A DNA stretch of 64,000 nt from JAJOKK01 sp965370555 (GTDB lineage: Bacteria; Bipolaricaulota; Bipolaricaulia; UBA7950; UBA9294): the NCBI GenBank assembly GCA_965370555.1, contig CBDUVB010000008.1, positions 3,349 through 67,348 on the forward strand, given 5' to 3'. Made by a program: the position numbers and the translations under genes. Positions 52,913-62,144 of this stretch are shown here, one piece after another. The stretch's first letter is position 1, and each line of letters starts with the position of its first letter. The notes below the pieces were generated by a model. It made no database searches and was not told the DNA's origin. It worked only from the letters and a program-made list of their open reading frames with translations.

Positions 52913-55480
52913 ATGCGTCGTTTTGTGCTAAAGCTGTTCTTCTCAGTCTTCTTGATGGGGTTATTGATTTCTTCATTGGCTACCGAGGGATTAGCCTTTG
53001 AGAAGCAGCAGCTGCACGCCACATCTTCGGAGATTAGCTTGTTCAAAGGGACGTACATCGTCCTTTACTGGAGCCCGGCAGAAGACGTTGTTGGATATAA
53101 CCTGTATCGAAAGGAAGCGGCGGAGCGGGCGTACCCCTCTTTCCCGCTAAACGGCAAGGCGCTGATCTCTACTGTGAAGACCTGCGAAGATCTAAAGGCC
53201 GTCATTCCTGAAGGGTCCTCCGAGTGGAACATGCTGAAGGGAGCCTTCTTCTCCCTCTTACCAAGGGAAACAAGTAGCGAAAAAGAGGTGGGGCCTCTAG
53301 CAAAAGGGGAAGTCGTTGATCCGAAAACCCCTGAGCTCTTCCCCAGATTGAGATCAGATCTTATAGCGGCTGCCGCGGACCCCTGCACAGTGCTTCAGCG
53401 TGGGCTTACAGAGGAGGAAGGAGCGATCTTTGACCTCCTGGCAAAGGTCAACCTTAAGCTTCGACTCGCACGAGGATTGGCGTTCATCGACGATGGGGTC
53501 ATCGGTGATGCAAGGTACGTCTACCAGTTGCGGGGAGTGCTTCGGGGAGGGGGGGAAGTGATCCTCGGCCCGGAGGTGGGGGTGTGGGCAGGTCACTTCA
53601 TCCTCCCGGACCCACCGGAGGATCTCACTGCAATCGCAGGGGATCACACGGTCCTCTCCCTGTGGGATCGAAATCCTGAGGCGTATAGCTACACGGTAAG
53701 GCGGGCGACCCATCCCTTCGGTCCCCATCAGGTCATAAACGCGCAACCTGTATTCTTCGATATTGCACAGGATCTCGAAGGGGAGGATATCGTTCCGCCT
53801 CGCCCTGGATTTGTCGACCACCAGCGCTTCGACGACGACAAAGATTCTCCTACATGCGGCCATCCGACGACGCACGATGTGGCCGGGGTGGCGATCGATG
53901 GTCCGGAGAACGGGGTGACCTACTATTATCAGGTCGCCTCCTGCGACATCCTGGATCGCGTTGGCTCGTGGAGCCCGGAACAATCTGTTACTCCTGTCGA
54001 TCTGACCCCTCCCAAGGCGCCGACCCAGCTCGCGGTCGATCCGTTGATCGATCCGATGTCACCGGGCCTCGTCCTTTCCTGGAGGAAGGTTACGCAGGAC
54101 ATCGAAGGACACAGGGAACTTGATACGACCCAGACCTACATGATATACCGCGCGGACACCCTGGAGGCACTGGACGACATTGCGGGTTTGCCAACCTACT
54201 TCGTGCATAGCCTGACCGCCGACCCGATCCATCCGGCGGTGATGACGATCAGCTGGACCGACACTGACCCCGCTATCATTCCCATGTACGGAGAGAAAGA
54301 TTTCTGGTACCGGGTCCGCTGCGTGGATGCCTCGCCACAGGCGAACATGAGCGCCCCCTCCGCGGCCATCTCGGGAAGGGTTCCCGATACGACGCCGCCC
54401 GGTCCGACTTACGTCACCGGGGCCGAAGGCTACGCGGACCACATCACTGCTATGTGGGCCCCAAATACTGAACCGGACCTGGGTGGCTATCAGATCTATC
54501 GGAGTGTCTGCGACTTCGGCGTTCCCTACCGGCCCCCACTACGACCAGACCTGACCCAGTACGAGCCGACGCAATCCACCTGTGATTTCGCCCTCGTCGG
54601 TGAGGTGCTTGTCAGAGAAGCGCGAAAGAGGCTTGAGGAAACGGGAAGAATCTACTACGAGGATTACTCCGTCCCCGAAGGCTCTCCTATCTGTTATGCC
54701 TATTGGGTACGGGCGTTTGACATGGCACGCAACCTTTATCCAGGCAACCTTGGCACCGCGTGTCCAGATGTGGGTGAATACATCTGCCAACGTCTGTATG
54801 AGGAGACTCCGCCGCCAGCTCCGATCATCTCTGGCCTAAAAGCGAAGAACAATTCGGTCTTTGTCGAATGGGTCTCCTCACCGGTTCAGGATCTTCACGC
54901 CTTTCACGTATATCGCTCGAAAGAGGAGGACGGCAGCCCCATCTTTGTCGCCTGTATCTTCCTCGATGGTACGATGAGCACCACCCCATGGATGGGGACG
55001 CACCCCTCGTGCGATGATATCCCGGCGGATCCCGATCCGACCGCTGTTTTCGGGTCGTTTATGGATAAAGGATTAGAGCCGAATCAAGTATTCTGGTACC
55101 GCGTCGCGGCAGTAGACTGGCTGGGAAACGAAAGCGAACGCGGGAACATCGAAGCGATCCCCGCGATCAGCACGTTCACCTACAGCAAGGACTTGCCTGG
55201 GACTCCTACGGTCCTTCCTCCAGCTACGGCAGCGCCAAGCGGGTGTGGTCTCGTCGTACGATGGACACCTTTCTTCGATCCCGCGGAACTATTGGGGTTC
55301 ATCGTTTTTCGCAGTACATCCCCCGGTGGATCCTTCCGACAGGTAAGCCCTGTGATCGAAGGGAACGAGTTTGTCGATGAGTCGGCCATCCGCGGCATAA
55401 GCTATTGGTACCGTGTCCAGGCAATGGATCTTACCGGTAAGCTCTCGGAACCCTCGGCGGCCGTCGAGTATAGCTATTAA
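52913..55480 (+). CDS. Secreted multi-fibronectin type III protein
   Basis: An 855-residue protein; the ATG at 52913 follows AAGGGG and gives a signal peptide (VLKLFFSVFLMGLLISSLAT). A longer frame from 52817 would overlap the previous gene. The chain contains about five fibronectin III-like domains recognised by a strand pair such as YIVLYWSPAEDVVGYNLYRK, VLSWRK, HITAMWAPNTEPDLGGYQIY, SVFVEWVSSPVQDLHAFHVY and LVVRWTPFFDPAELLGFIVF. Each is followed by a [FY]WYRV-type strand. No enzymatic domain or sorting signal is visible; an adhesive or scaffold role is inferred. Confidence 0.75.
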   Translation: MRRFVLKLFFSVFLMGLLISSLATEGLAFEKQQLHATSSEISLFKGTYIVLYWSPAEDVVGYNLYRKEAAERAYPSFPLNGKALISTVKTCEDLKAVIPEGSSEWNMLKGAFFSLLPRETSSEKEVGPLAKGEVVDPKTPELFPRLRSDLIAAAADPCTVLQRGLTEEEGAIFDLLAKVNLKLRLARGLAFIDDGVIGDARYVYQLRGVLRGGGEVILGPEVGVWAGHFILPDPPEDLTAIAGDHTVLSLWDRNPEAYSYTVRRATHPFGPHQVINAQPVFFDIAQDLEGEDIVPPRPGFVDHQRFDDDKDSPTCGHPTTHDVAGVAIDGPENGVTYYYQVASCDILDRVGSWSPEQSVTPVDLTPPKAPTQLAVDPLIDPMSPGLVLSWRKVTQDIEGHRELDTTQTYMIYRADTLEALDDIAGLPTYFVHSLTADPIHPAVMTISWTDTDPAIIPMYGEKDFWYRVRCVDASPQANMSAPSAAISGRVPDTTPPGPTYVTGAEGYADHITAMWAPNTEPDLGGYQIYRSVCDFGVPYRPPLRPDLTQYEPTQSTCDFALVGEVLVREARKRLEETGRIYYEDYSVPEGSPICYAYWVRAFDMARNLYPGNLGTACPDVGEYICQRLYEETPPPAPIISGLKAKNNSVFVEWVSSPVQDLHAFHVYRSKEEDGSPIFVACIFLDGTMSTTPWMGTHPSCDDIPADPDPTAVFGSFMDKGLEPNQVFWYRVAAVDWLGNESERGNIEAIPAISTFTYSKDLPGTPTVLPPATAAPSGCGLVVRWTPFFDPAELLGFIVFRSTSPGGSFRQVSPVIEGNEFVDESAIRGISYWYRVQAMDLTGKLSEPSAAVEYSY

Positions 55481-55514
55481 TGGAGGGTTGAGTAGCAGGA
55501 AGGAGGAAGCGGCC

Positions 55515-57065
55515 ATGACAAAGCGAACCATCGCAGTAATTCTTCTGGTAGTCGGCATCATGTGCGGGGTAGCCCTGGCGGACGAGTTCGATCCTGCAAC
55601 TGATGGGTGGTACTTTAGCAACTGGTGCGAGACGTTATCCAACCCCAACTGTGACGGTTCCTGTGTCGGTTCCTGTGATTTTACGTGGGATCTCTATCGC
55701 CAGACCTACCTGGGAATCAACCCGACACACGATTGCGTGGAAGCTCCTCTCGATTGCCTGTACTACGAGATCTTCAAGAACTGCGCTGAAGGTGGAAACT
55801 GCGGTGGTATCTCGCTTCTTGCCCTTGCGCTCTTCAAGTATGGCGGCTATATGGGGTTCTGTTCCCCGGCGAACTTCTACACAGGAACAGAGGGTCCCGA
55901 TCGCGATGACCTGCACCAGGCGATAAATATCCTGCAGGCAAGACAGTTCAGTGCAGCGGGGATTGAGAACTTCCTGGATCTAATCGGCGCTGGGGATCTA
56001 AACAACGCCGAGCGTGCCTTCAAGGAGGTCAAGGAATGCCTTGCAAAGGGAGATTTCCCCGTTTTGTCCATTGCCAACAGCTTCTACGGGTCCGATGCCC
56101 ACACGGTGATCCCTTACAGGGTCGAGGAGAACCCGTCAGGATACCCGCCAGGAACCAAGGTCATGCACATCTGGGACTCAAATCATCCTTATGACGATGA
56201 TCCCGATCATTACGCCGACTGGAATCCAGCCAATCGGCTGGTGATCTCTGGAATGTATACATGGACGTATACATCCGGGTCGACAGCATACTCGGGTTCA
56301 GGTTGGGATGCCGCGTGGTGCTTCTGTATCCCCATGTCCAAGGTTCTGCACAAGTCGCGGCAGCCCATGGCGCTCGACCTTGTTTTCGATGCGCTGTTAA
56401 CCGTCTTTATCAGCGGCCCGTCAGGAACAGCGACCGTTCAGATAGCAGATGACGAAGGGCACCGGCTCTTCAAGCCCGCAAATGACCAGGATCCCTCGGA
56501 GAGAGAATGGGAAACTAATGAGAGCGTGCGCCTCCAAGGCGCGTTCCGCTGGCCGTGGGGCGAAATCAAGAGCGAAGGGGCAAACACACCGGAACTCTTC
56601 TTCATAAAGCGTTCTGAGGACGATTCCTCTCCATTAACGTTCACGATCAATGGCTCCCGTTACAAGACTCTCTTCTCGATCGCAGGGAACGTAATCCAGA
56701 TCGATGCTGAATCTGATGTCTCAGCGACCGATGTAATCCGAGTCTCTGGAACAGCTGCTAACCTGTCTCTTGAGATAGCCACCCTCGGAGAGGCGCGAGA
56801 GTTCGGTATCCGTTGCTTGCGTACAGGGGAGAACCCCGCAGACTGGTGCTCCTTTGACATCACCCATCTTGTCGTCAAGCCAGGTGCTCCTGTTACGATC
56901 ACCGCACTTGGTAATCTGCATACGCTGGAGGTTTCAAGCCCAGGAAGAGAAGTCCGGTTTGACCTCGCAGTGACGCAGAAAGTGGATGGGATACTCATCA
57001 CGAGAGGCGCTGAAGAACACATGATCGCCGCTGGGAGAAGTCTTCGGATCGCTCCGGAGGACTAG
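55515..57065 (+). CDS. Secreted papain-like cysteine hydrolase candidate
   Basis: A 516-residue precursor; the ATG at 55515 follows GGAGG and begins a signal peptide ending VALADEF. The catalytic-looking set is Cys96 in EGGNCGGISLLALALFKYGG at a helix start, His196 in GSDAHTVIPYRVEE, and Asp221 or Asn223 in MHIWDSNHPYDDD. This order and spacing fit papain/transglutaminase-fold peptidases. The first 80 residues carry several Cys that could form disulphides. The C-terminal ~230 residues are beta-rich. It is third in the secreted-protein unit. Confidence 0.65.
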   Translation: MTKRTIAVILLVVGIMCGVALADEFDPATDGWYFSNWCETLSNPNCDGSCVGSCDFTWDLYRQTYLGINPTHDCVEAPLDCLYYEIFKNCAEGGNCGGISLLALALFKYGGYMGFCSPANFYTGTEGPDRDDLHQAINILQARQFSAAGIENFLDLIGAGDLNNAERAFKEVKECLAKGDFPVLSIANSFYGSDAHTVIPYRVEENPSGYPPGTKVMHIWDSNHPYDDDPDHYADWNPANRLVISGMYTWTYTSGSTAYSGSGWDAAWCFCIPMSKVLHKSRQPMALDLVFDALLTVFISGPSGTATVQIADDEGHRLFKPANDQDPSEREWETNESVRLQGAFRWPWGEIKSEGANTPELFFIKRSEDDSSPLTFTINGSRYKTLFSIAGNVIQIDAESDVSATDVIRVSGTAANLSLEIATLGEAREFGIRCLRTGENPADWCSFDITHLVVKPGAPVTITALGNLHTLEVSSPGREVRFDLAVTQKVDGILITRGAEEHMIAAGRSLRIAPED

Positions 57066-57480
57066 AGCGTCTCGCTGTTTCGTGTGCCTGCTGCAGGCAA
57101 AGGAGCCGCCTGCTTGAGATAAGGGATTAATTGACATTTCTTTTGACGCTTTTGTCTGCATGGGGCATCTGGGTGGAGATGAATCTGCGTTCCTTGGGGG
57201 AGGGTGGTGCAATTAGTTAGCGCACTGGGTTGTGGTTCTAGCGGCTGGGGGTCCGAGTCCCTTTGGGTTCATCAGACTCCACCATACCGCGCCCGACACA
57301 GAATCGCGCCCTGGCTTTCCTCTACGCTAGTATCTCACGCATTTGTGATGAACTCCAGGGAGACGACAGAGCCTGGTCCTTCACACGCAGAATGCAGATT
57401 GACTTCCCGCGTAAGAAAGGGTAGAATCCTGTTAACAAAGTGAGTGATGTCTTTGATTCATCTGTCCTAATCCTGAACTT
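57066..57480. other. Intergenic region containing a tRNA-like sequence
   Basis: It holds a palindrome TGCCTGC-T-GCAGGCA at 57085-57099, possibly a weak transcription end for the secreted operon, and the tRNA-His-like sequence at 57198-57271. No gene is supported in the remainder. Confidence 0.5.
57198..57271 (+). tRNA. tRNA-His (GUG)-like sequence with defective acceptor stem
   Basis: D stem GTGC/GCGC (57207-57210, 57220-57223), anticodon stem CTGGG/TCTAG with loop TTGTGGT (anticodon GTG), a 5-base variable loop, and T stem GGGGG/CCCTT with loop TCCGAGT all form in canonical register. The expected acceptor strands GGGAGGG and TGGGTTC do not pair in the middle. The T loop has C where T55 is expected, and the D loop lacks GG. 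An alternative GGTGG/CCACC pairing (57204-57208 with 57278-57283) does not restore normal geometry. It is more likely a pseudo-tRNA than a working gene. Confidence 0.4.
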
Positions 57481-58116
57481 ATGAATGTTTCCGTGGTGGT
57501 GCCCGCATATAACGAAGCTTCTCGGATCGGGGCTGTCCTAAAGCCTCTCGTCGCTTGCTCCGCTGTCGACGAGGTGATCGTTGTCGATGATGGATCGGAC
57601 GACGGGACGGCGGATGTCGCGCGGCGGTTCCCGGTGCAGGTTGTTAAACTATCCGACAATTGCGGGAAGGCAAAGGCCCTTGATGAGGGGGTGACGCGGG
57701 CACGCAACGATGTTCTCCTCTTTCTCGATGCCGACCTTGTCGGGCTTACGGAGAAACACATCGAGCAATTCATTCATACGTACTCCGATACTGGTGTCGA
57801 TATGGTCGTCGGTGTCTTTGCCAACGGACGGAAGAGCACCGATTTTGCCCAGAAGTTCAACCCGTACGCCTCTGGTCAACGGATGTTGACGAAGAGGTTG
57901 TGGGAGCGGGCGAAGGTAAATGTCCATGAGATGAACTACGGGATTGAATTCGCCCTATCCAAACTCGCGGTGAAGGAAGGCTGGAGCAAGGAGAAGGTGA
58001 AGCTGGAAGGTGTAACGCACGTCCTCAAGGAAGAGAAGCGCGGTTTTTCCAACGGTATGCGGGAGCGGTTCAAGATGTATGGGGATATGATCAAATGGTT
58101 GTTCAAGAAGGTCTGA
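57481..58116 (+). CDS. Family 2 glycosyltransferase
   Basis: A 211-residue GT-A fold enzyme: NVSVVVPAYNEASRIGAVLK, VDEVIVVDDGSDDGTADVAR, LSDNCGKAKALDEGVTRARN, and DADL as the metal-binding DxD-like motif. It is short, with no membrane helix apart from a hydrophobic C-terminal MIKWLFKKV. The acceptor is unknown; relatives are annotated as dolichyl-phosphate-mannose-synthase-like. It is five bases upstream of rpiB. Confidence 0.85.
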   Translation: MNVSVVVPAYNEASRIGAVLKPLVACSAVDEVIVVDDGSDDGTADVARRFPVQVVKLSDNCGKAKALDEGVTRARNDVLLFLDADLVGLTEKHIEQFIHTYSDTGVDMVVGVFANGRKSTDFAQKFNPYASGQRMLTKRLWERAKVNVHEMNYGIEFALSKLAVKEGWSKEKVKLEGVTHVLKEEKRGFSNGMRERFKMYGDMIKWLFKKV

Positions 58117-58120
58117 GAGC

Positions 58121-58549
58121 ATGAAAGTAGCAATCGGTTGTGATCACGCAGGGGTGGGGTTGAAGCGCAGATTGCTGGACTCTGTTCTCAAGGGATACGA
58201 AGTCATCGACATGGGGACGGATTCTACTGACTCGGTCGACTATCCTGATATCGCCCACAAGGTGGCAAACGCGGTCGCCTCTGGCAAGGCCGAACAAGGA
58301 ATCCTCATCTGCGGAACGGGAATTGGGATGGCGATGACCGCGGGGAAGACGAAAGGAATCCGCGCGGCGGCTTGCACAGAGCCGTACTCGGCCGAGTTGA
58401 GCCGGCGGCACAACGACGCAAACATCCTCTGCCTGGGAGCGAGGGTGATCGGAACGGGAATGGCAGAAAAGATCGTGGAGAAATGGGTTTCAACTCCGTT
58501 TGACGGGGGGCGACACGCCCGCCGTATCGGCAAGATCGAATCGCTTTAA
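58121..58549 (+). CDS. rpiB: Ribose-5-phosphate isomerase B
   Basis: Interconverts ribose 5-phosphate and ribulose 5-phosphate. The 142-residue RpiB/LacAB protein has the N-terminal IGCDHAGVGLKRRL, VDYPDIAHKVANAV, the catalytic-cysteine segment GILICGTGIGMAMTAGKTKG and HNDANILCLGARVIG. Confidence 0.93.
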   Translation: MKVAIGCDHAGVGLKRRLLDSVLKGYEVIDMGTDSTDSVDYPDIAHKVANAVASGKAEQGILICGTGIGMAMTAGKTKGIRAAACTEPYSAELSRRHNDANILCLGARVIGTGMAEKIVEKWVSTPFDGGRHARRIGKIESL

Positions 58550-58909
58550 GCGAGTAACTTTGGAGGCTGTTGTACAAACCTCTCTGCCTTGAGAAACAGA
58601 AACTTTCACCGCCGAGAACCTGTCTGCCGTCGTATTCTGACAGGCAGGCGGGGGAGTGGGGACACGGAGACGCGAAGAGTGAAGACCAATGTTCCTTAGC
58701 GATCTTTGCGGCTTGAGCGAGTGATAACGAGCGGGCGAGCGAAAAGGCTTATGACTCTCGCAAAGACGCAGAGAACGCAAAGGAAAGCATCAAAATGTGG
58801 ACAAGAATAAGAACAAAAAGCCTTTCTTTGCGACCCCGTACCTTGCCTGGAGTGTGAGGAACCGAGAAAGGCTTGCACAACAAGTTTTTTATAGGAGTCA
58901 AATAACCGA
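58550..58909. other. Intergenic region with degenerate dispersed repeats
   Basis: About 360 bases without a gene. The segment contains GGGGACACGGAGACGCGAAG and CGCAAAGACGCAGAGAACGC, a low-complexity style also seen after clpB. CTGTCTGCC and GGCAGG-like arms near 58620-58650 could pair. A plausible GGAG precedes the next gene. Confidence 0.5.
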
Positions 58910-59908
58910 ATGACGATGCACTGGATTACGTTTCTTCTTACCTCAACGGCAATCGTCCTCGCCGGGATCAAGCTTGCCTCATTCGGCGAGGCAATCGGAG
59001 AGCGAAGCAGAATCGGACAAGGCTGGATCGGCCTCCTCTTCCTGGCTACGATCACCTCGATCCCGGAGTTGACGACGACCGTTACCGGGGCCACGCTCGG
59101 TGTCCCCAATATTGCCCTGGGGAACGCACTGGGAAGCAACCTGTTCAACATCGCCATCATCGCTGTCATGGATATCTTCCTCCTCGGCCGGGGGCCCTTC
59201 CTGCGCCTGGTCAAGCCCTACCACGCTGCCAGCGGGGGAATCGCCATCCTCCTCACCGTCCTTGTCATGCTGGGGATCACGGTCGCCCCGAATGCAGCGA
59301 TCCTTGGAGTGAACCCGATCAGTTTCATCATCCTGTTCACCTACATCGCCGGGGTTTTCCTGCTCTACCGCATAGAGAAGCGCGACGGCGGAGAGGCGGA
59401 GGGAACGAAAGAGACGATGGGGCTCAGACGGGCGATCGTCGGGTTCTGTTTCTCCGGGGGGGTGATCATCGTCTCCGGAATCTTTCTCATCCACGCGAGC
59501 AGGGCAATCGCCGAGGAGACCGCTCTTTCGGCCTCCTTCATGGGGGCGATCCTGGTCGCGATCGCCACCTCGCTCCCCGAGCTTGCCACCTCGATCGGAG
59601 CTCTCAAGATCAAGGCCTACGACATGATCATCGGGAACCTATTCGGGTCGAACATGTTCAATATTCTGACCATCTTCTTCGCCGACGTTGCCTTCCGCCG
59701 CGGTGCGATCTTCGCCGGCTTAAAGGACGGGGTAACGGACCAGTTAATCTTGGCGAGCCTGGGGATCGGGATAACCGTGATCGCGACAACTGCGATCGTC
59801 TACCGCTCGAAGCGCCGCGTGTTGGGGATGGGGGGCGACGCTGCCCTCATCCTGATCGCTTACCTTGTAAGCACATGCTTAATCATCTATCGAGGAATTC
59901 ATATTTGA
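58910..59908 (+). CDS. Calcium/cation antiporter, CaCA family
   Basis: A 332-residue membrane protein with the two alpha-repeats of the YrbG-type family: TITSIPELTTTVTGATLG with NIALGNALGSNLFNI, and IATSLPELATSIGALKI with DMIIGNLFGSNMFNI. About ten hydrophobic helices are visible. It probably exchanges Ca2+ (or another cation) for Na+ or H+. Twelve bases separate it from rho. Confidence 0.92.
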   Translation: MTMHWITFLLTSTAIVLAGIKLASFGEAIGERSRIGQGWIGLLFLATITSIPELTTTVTGATLGVPNIALGNALGSNLFNIAIIAVMDIFLLGRGPFLRLVKPYHAASGGIAILLTVLVMLGITVAPNAAILGVNPISFIILFTYIAGVFLLYRIEKRDGGEAEGTKETMGLRRAIVGFCFSGGVIIVSGIFLIHASRAIAEETALSASFMGAILVAIATSLPELATSIGALKIKAYDMIIGNLFGSNMFNILTIFFADVAFRRGAIFAGLKDGVTDQLILASLGIGITVIATTAIVYRSKRRVLGMGGDAALILIAYLVSTCLIIYRGIHI

Positions 59909-59920
59909 GGTGATACGACT

Positions 59921-61171
59921 ATGGAACTGAAAGAATTACGTGCAGAGAAGATCGACTCGCTCCAGAAGATCGCGAAGGACTTGAAGATAAAGAATGGAAT
60001 GCAGCTCGGGAAGGAGGATCTCCTGCGTTCGATCATGATCCACCTGGCCAAGGAGAACGATCTTCGGTTCAGCGACGGCCCCCTGGAGATCCTACCCGAT
60101 GGCTACGGGTTCCTGCGCAACGGAAATTGTCTCCCTAGCAGGAACGATATATATATTTCGCCTTCACAGATCAAGCGCTTCGGCCTGCGAAACGGGGACC
60201 TCGTCACCGGGCCGATCCGAGCTCCCAAGAACGATGAGCGATACTTCGCCCTCCTCAAACTGGAAGATATCAACGGTACGCCCCCAGAGGAATCGCGCCG
60301 TCGACCGATCTTCCGCGAGCTAACCCCGCTTCACCCTGATACACATCTCCGGTTGGAGCACGATCCCGAGGATATATCCACAAGGATCATCGACCTCTTC
60401 TGCCCCATCGGAAAAGGGCAGCGAGGGCTGATCGTCTCCCCTCCCAAAGCGGGAAAGACGACCCTCCTGAAGAAGATCGCAAGGGGAATCAATGCCAACT
60501 ACCCAGAGATGAAGCTCTTCGTCCTCCTGGTCGATGAGAGGCCGGAGGAGGTCACCGACTTCAGCCGCTCGATCGACAATGGAGAGGTCGTAGCCGCGAC
60601 CTTCGACCAGGAACCGCGACACCACACCCGCATCGCCGAGATCGTTACCAACCGAGCGAAACGACTGGTGGAGTCGGGATACGATGTGGTGATCCTCATG
60701 GACTCGGTCACCCGCCTGGCGCGCGCCTACAACCTCGCCGTCCCCTCTTCCGGGAAGCTCCTCTCCGGTGGAATGGACCCCACCGCGCTCTACAAACCGA
60801 AGGAGTTCTTCGGAGCGGCGAGAAACATCGAGGAAGGTGGAAGCCTGACAATCATCGCCACCGCGCTGATCGACACCGGGAGCAAGCTCGACCAGGTCGT
60901 ATTCGAGGAGTTCAAAGGGACCGGTAATATGGAACTGATCCTCGATCGTAACCTCTCCAACAAACGAGTTTATCCGGCAATCGATGTCGAACAGAGCGGG
61001 ACCCGTAAGGAGGAACTCCTCCTGCCGGCCAAGGTGTTGCAACGCGTGTGGATCCTGCGTAAGATGATGAGCAATCTAAATGATACGCAGGCCGCCCTGG
61101 AGTTTGTCAGGAGCAAGATGGAGGCGACGAAGGATAACGAGCAATTCCTCGAGTTGATGAGCAGTGACTAG
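59921..61171 (+). CDS. rho: Transcription termination factor Rho
   Basis: A hexameric RNA translocase of 416 residues. It has the N-terminal helical domain (IAKDLKIKNGMQLGKEDLLR), the RNA-binding cold-shock-like domain (EILPDGYGFLRN...NDIYISPSQIKRFGLRNGD), Walker A SPPKAGKTTLLKKIA, LLVDERPEEVTDF, and MDSVTRLARAYN with the Q/R-loop region SGGMDPTALYKPK. The conventional form has no large insertion. Confidence 0.96.
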   Translation: MELKELRAEKIDSLQKIAKDLKIKNGMQLGKEDLLRSIMIHLAKENDLRFSDGPLEILPDGYGFLRNGNCLPSRNDIYISPSQIKRFGLRNGDLVTGPIRAPKNDERYFALLKLEDINGTPPEESRRRPIFRELTPLHPDTHLRLEHDPEDISTRIIDLFCPIGKGQRGLIVSPPKAGKTTLLKKIARGINANYPEMKLFVLLVDERPEEVTDFSRSIDNGEVVAATFDQEPRHHTRIAEIVTNRAKRLVESGYDVVILMDSVTRLARAYNLAVPSSGKLLSGGMDPTALYKPKEFFGAARNIEEGGSLTIIATALIDTGSKLDQVVFEEFKGTGNMELILDRNLSNKRVYPAIDVEQSGTRKEELLLPAKVLQRVWILRKMMSNLNDTQAALEFVRSKMEATKDNEQFLELMSSD

Positions 61172-62141
61172 CCAGAAGCCGATTCGAAAAGATCGCGTTC
61201 TGATCGCTCTCTTGATCCTTGTGGGGATCATCCTCATACCGATCTTGGTGCGTTCCTGCAATTCCACCCCGCAAACTCCAACCTCATCCACTCCTGTCAC
61301 AGTGAGCCCTCCCATCACTACGGTTCTCCCACCCACAGAGGAACCTCCATCCGAGGAACCTCCCGCTGTGGATGGCCTGCCAGTGGAAGAGACCCCTGCG
61401 GAGACGCGGCCCGGCATCCTCACCCATACGGTGAGCGACGGGGAGACACTCGATGGGATCGCCGCTCTACTTGGGGTAACCACCTCCCAGGTCATGGCCG
61501 ACAACCGGCTCCTATCAGCAGGGGAAATCGTGCCGGGAGAGACACTGCGTGTCGCGCGCGACGGGATTCTGCACCTCATTAAGGAGGGCCAGACCCTCAC
61601 CGATATCTCCAATACATACGGCGTCTCGATCGATCAGATCACGGCGGCAAATGGGATCACCGATCCATCGCGTATCTTCGCCGGTGAGGAGATCCTGATC
61701 CCGGGGGCGACGGCCGCCCTGTGGGAGACCGTGGTCCGCTTCTCGTACGGGCAAAGGACTCGGTTCATCTGGCCACTCGAAGGGGAGGTCGTCTCCGAGT
61801 TCGGCTGGCGGGTACACCCCGTCCTTGGAATGCGCCACCACCATAACGGGATCGATATCGACGTCCCCACAGGAACGACCGTTCACGCCGCCGCTGCAGG
61901 GAAGGTCTTCTTCATCGGCGAGCAGGAGGGCTACGGAACGACGATCATCCTCAAGCATGCCAACGAGTACTACACCCTCTACGGGCACCTGTCGACGCCT
62001 CTCGTCTACGTCGGCCAGTTCGTGGATATCGGGCAGGGGATCGCCGAATCGGGGAATACCGGTATCTCAACCGGACCGCACCTCCATTTCGAGATCCGCA
62101 ACCGCGAGTTCCCAATCGATCCGCGTTCCTATCTCCCTTAG
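61164..62141 (+). CDS. LysM-M23 metallopeptidase (envelope-anchored)
   Basis: A 325-residue protein with an N-terminal membrane helix (VLIALLILVGIILIPILVRS), a Pro/Thr/Glu-rich linker, two LysM modules (HTVSDGETLDGIAALLGVTT; HLIKEGQTLTDISNTYGVSI) and an M23 peptidase domain. The domain's zinc ligands are visible in HHHNGIDIDV and HLHFEIRN, with the typical FGWRVHPVLG opening. It probably cuts or regulates cutting of peptidoglycan. The GTG start overlaps the rho stop; murA follows four bases later. Confidence 0.93.
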   Translation: MTSQKPIRKDRVLIALLILVGIILIPILVRSCNSTPQTPTSSTPVTVSPPITTVLPPTEEPPSEEPPAVDGLPVEETPAETRPGILTHTVSDGETLDGIAALLGVTTSQVMADNRLLSAGEIVPGETLRVARDGILHLIKEGQTLTDISNTYGVSIDQITAANGITDPSRIFAGEEILIPGATAALWETVVRFSYGQRTRFIWPLEGEVVSEFGWRVHPVLGMRHHHNGIDIDVPTGTTVHAAAAGKVFFIGEQEGYGTTIILKHANEYYTLYGHLSTPLVYVGQFVDIGQGIAESGNTGISTGPHLHFEIRNREFPIDPRSYLP

Positions 62142-62144
62142 CCG

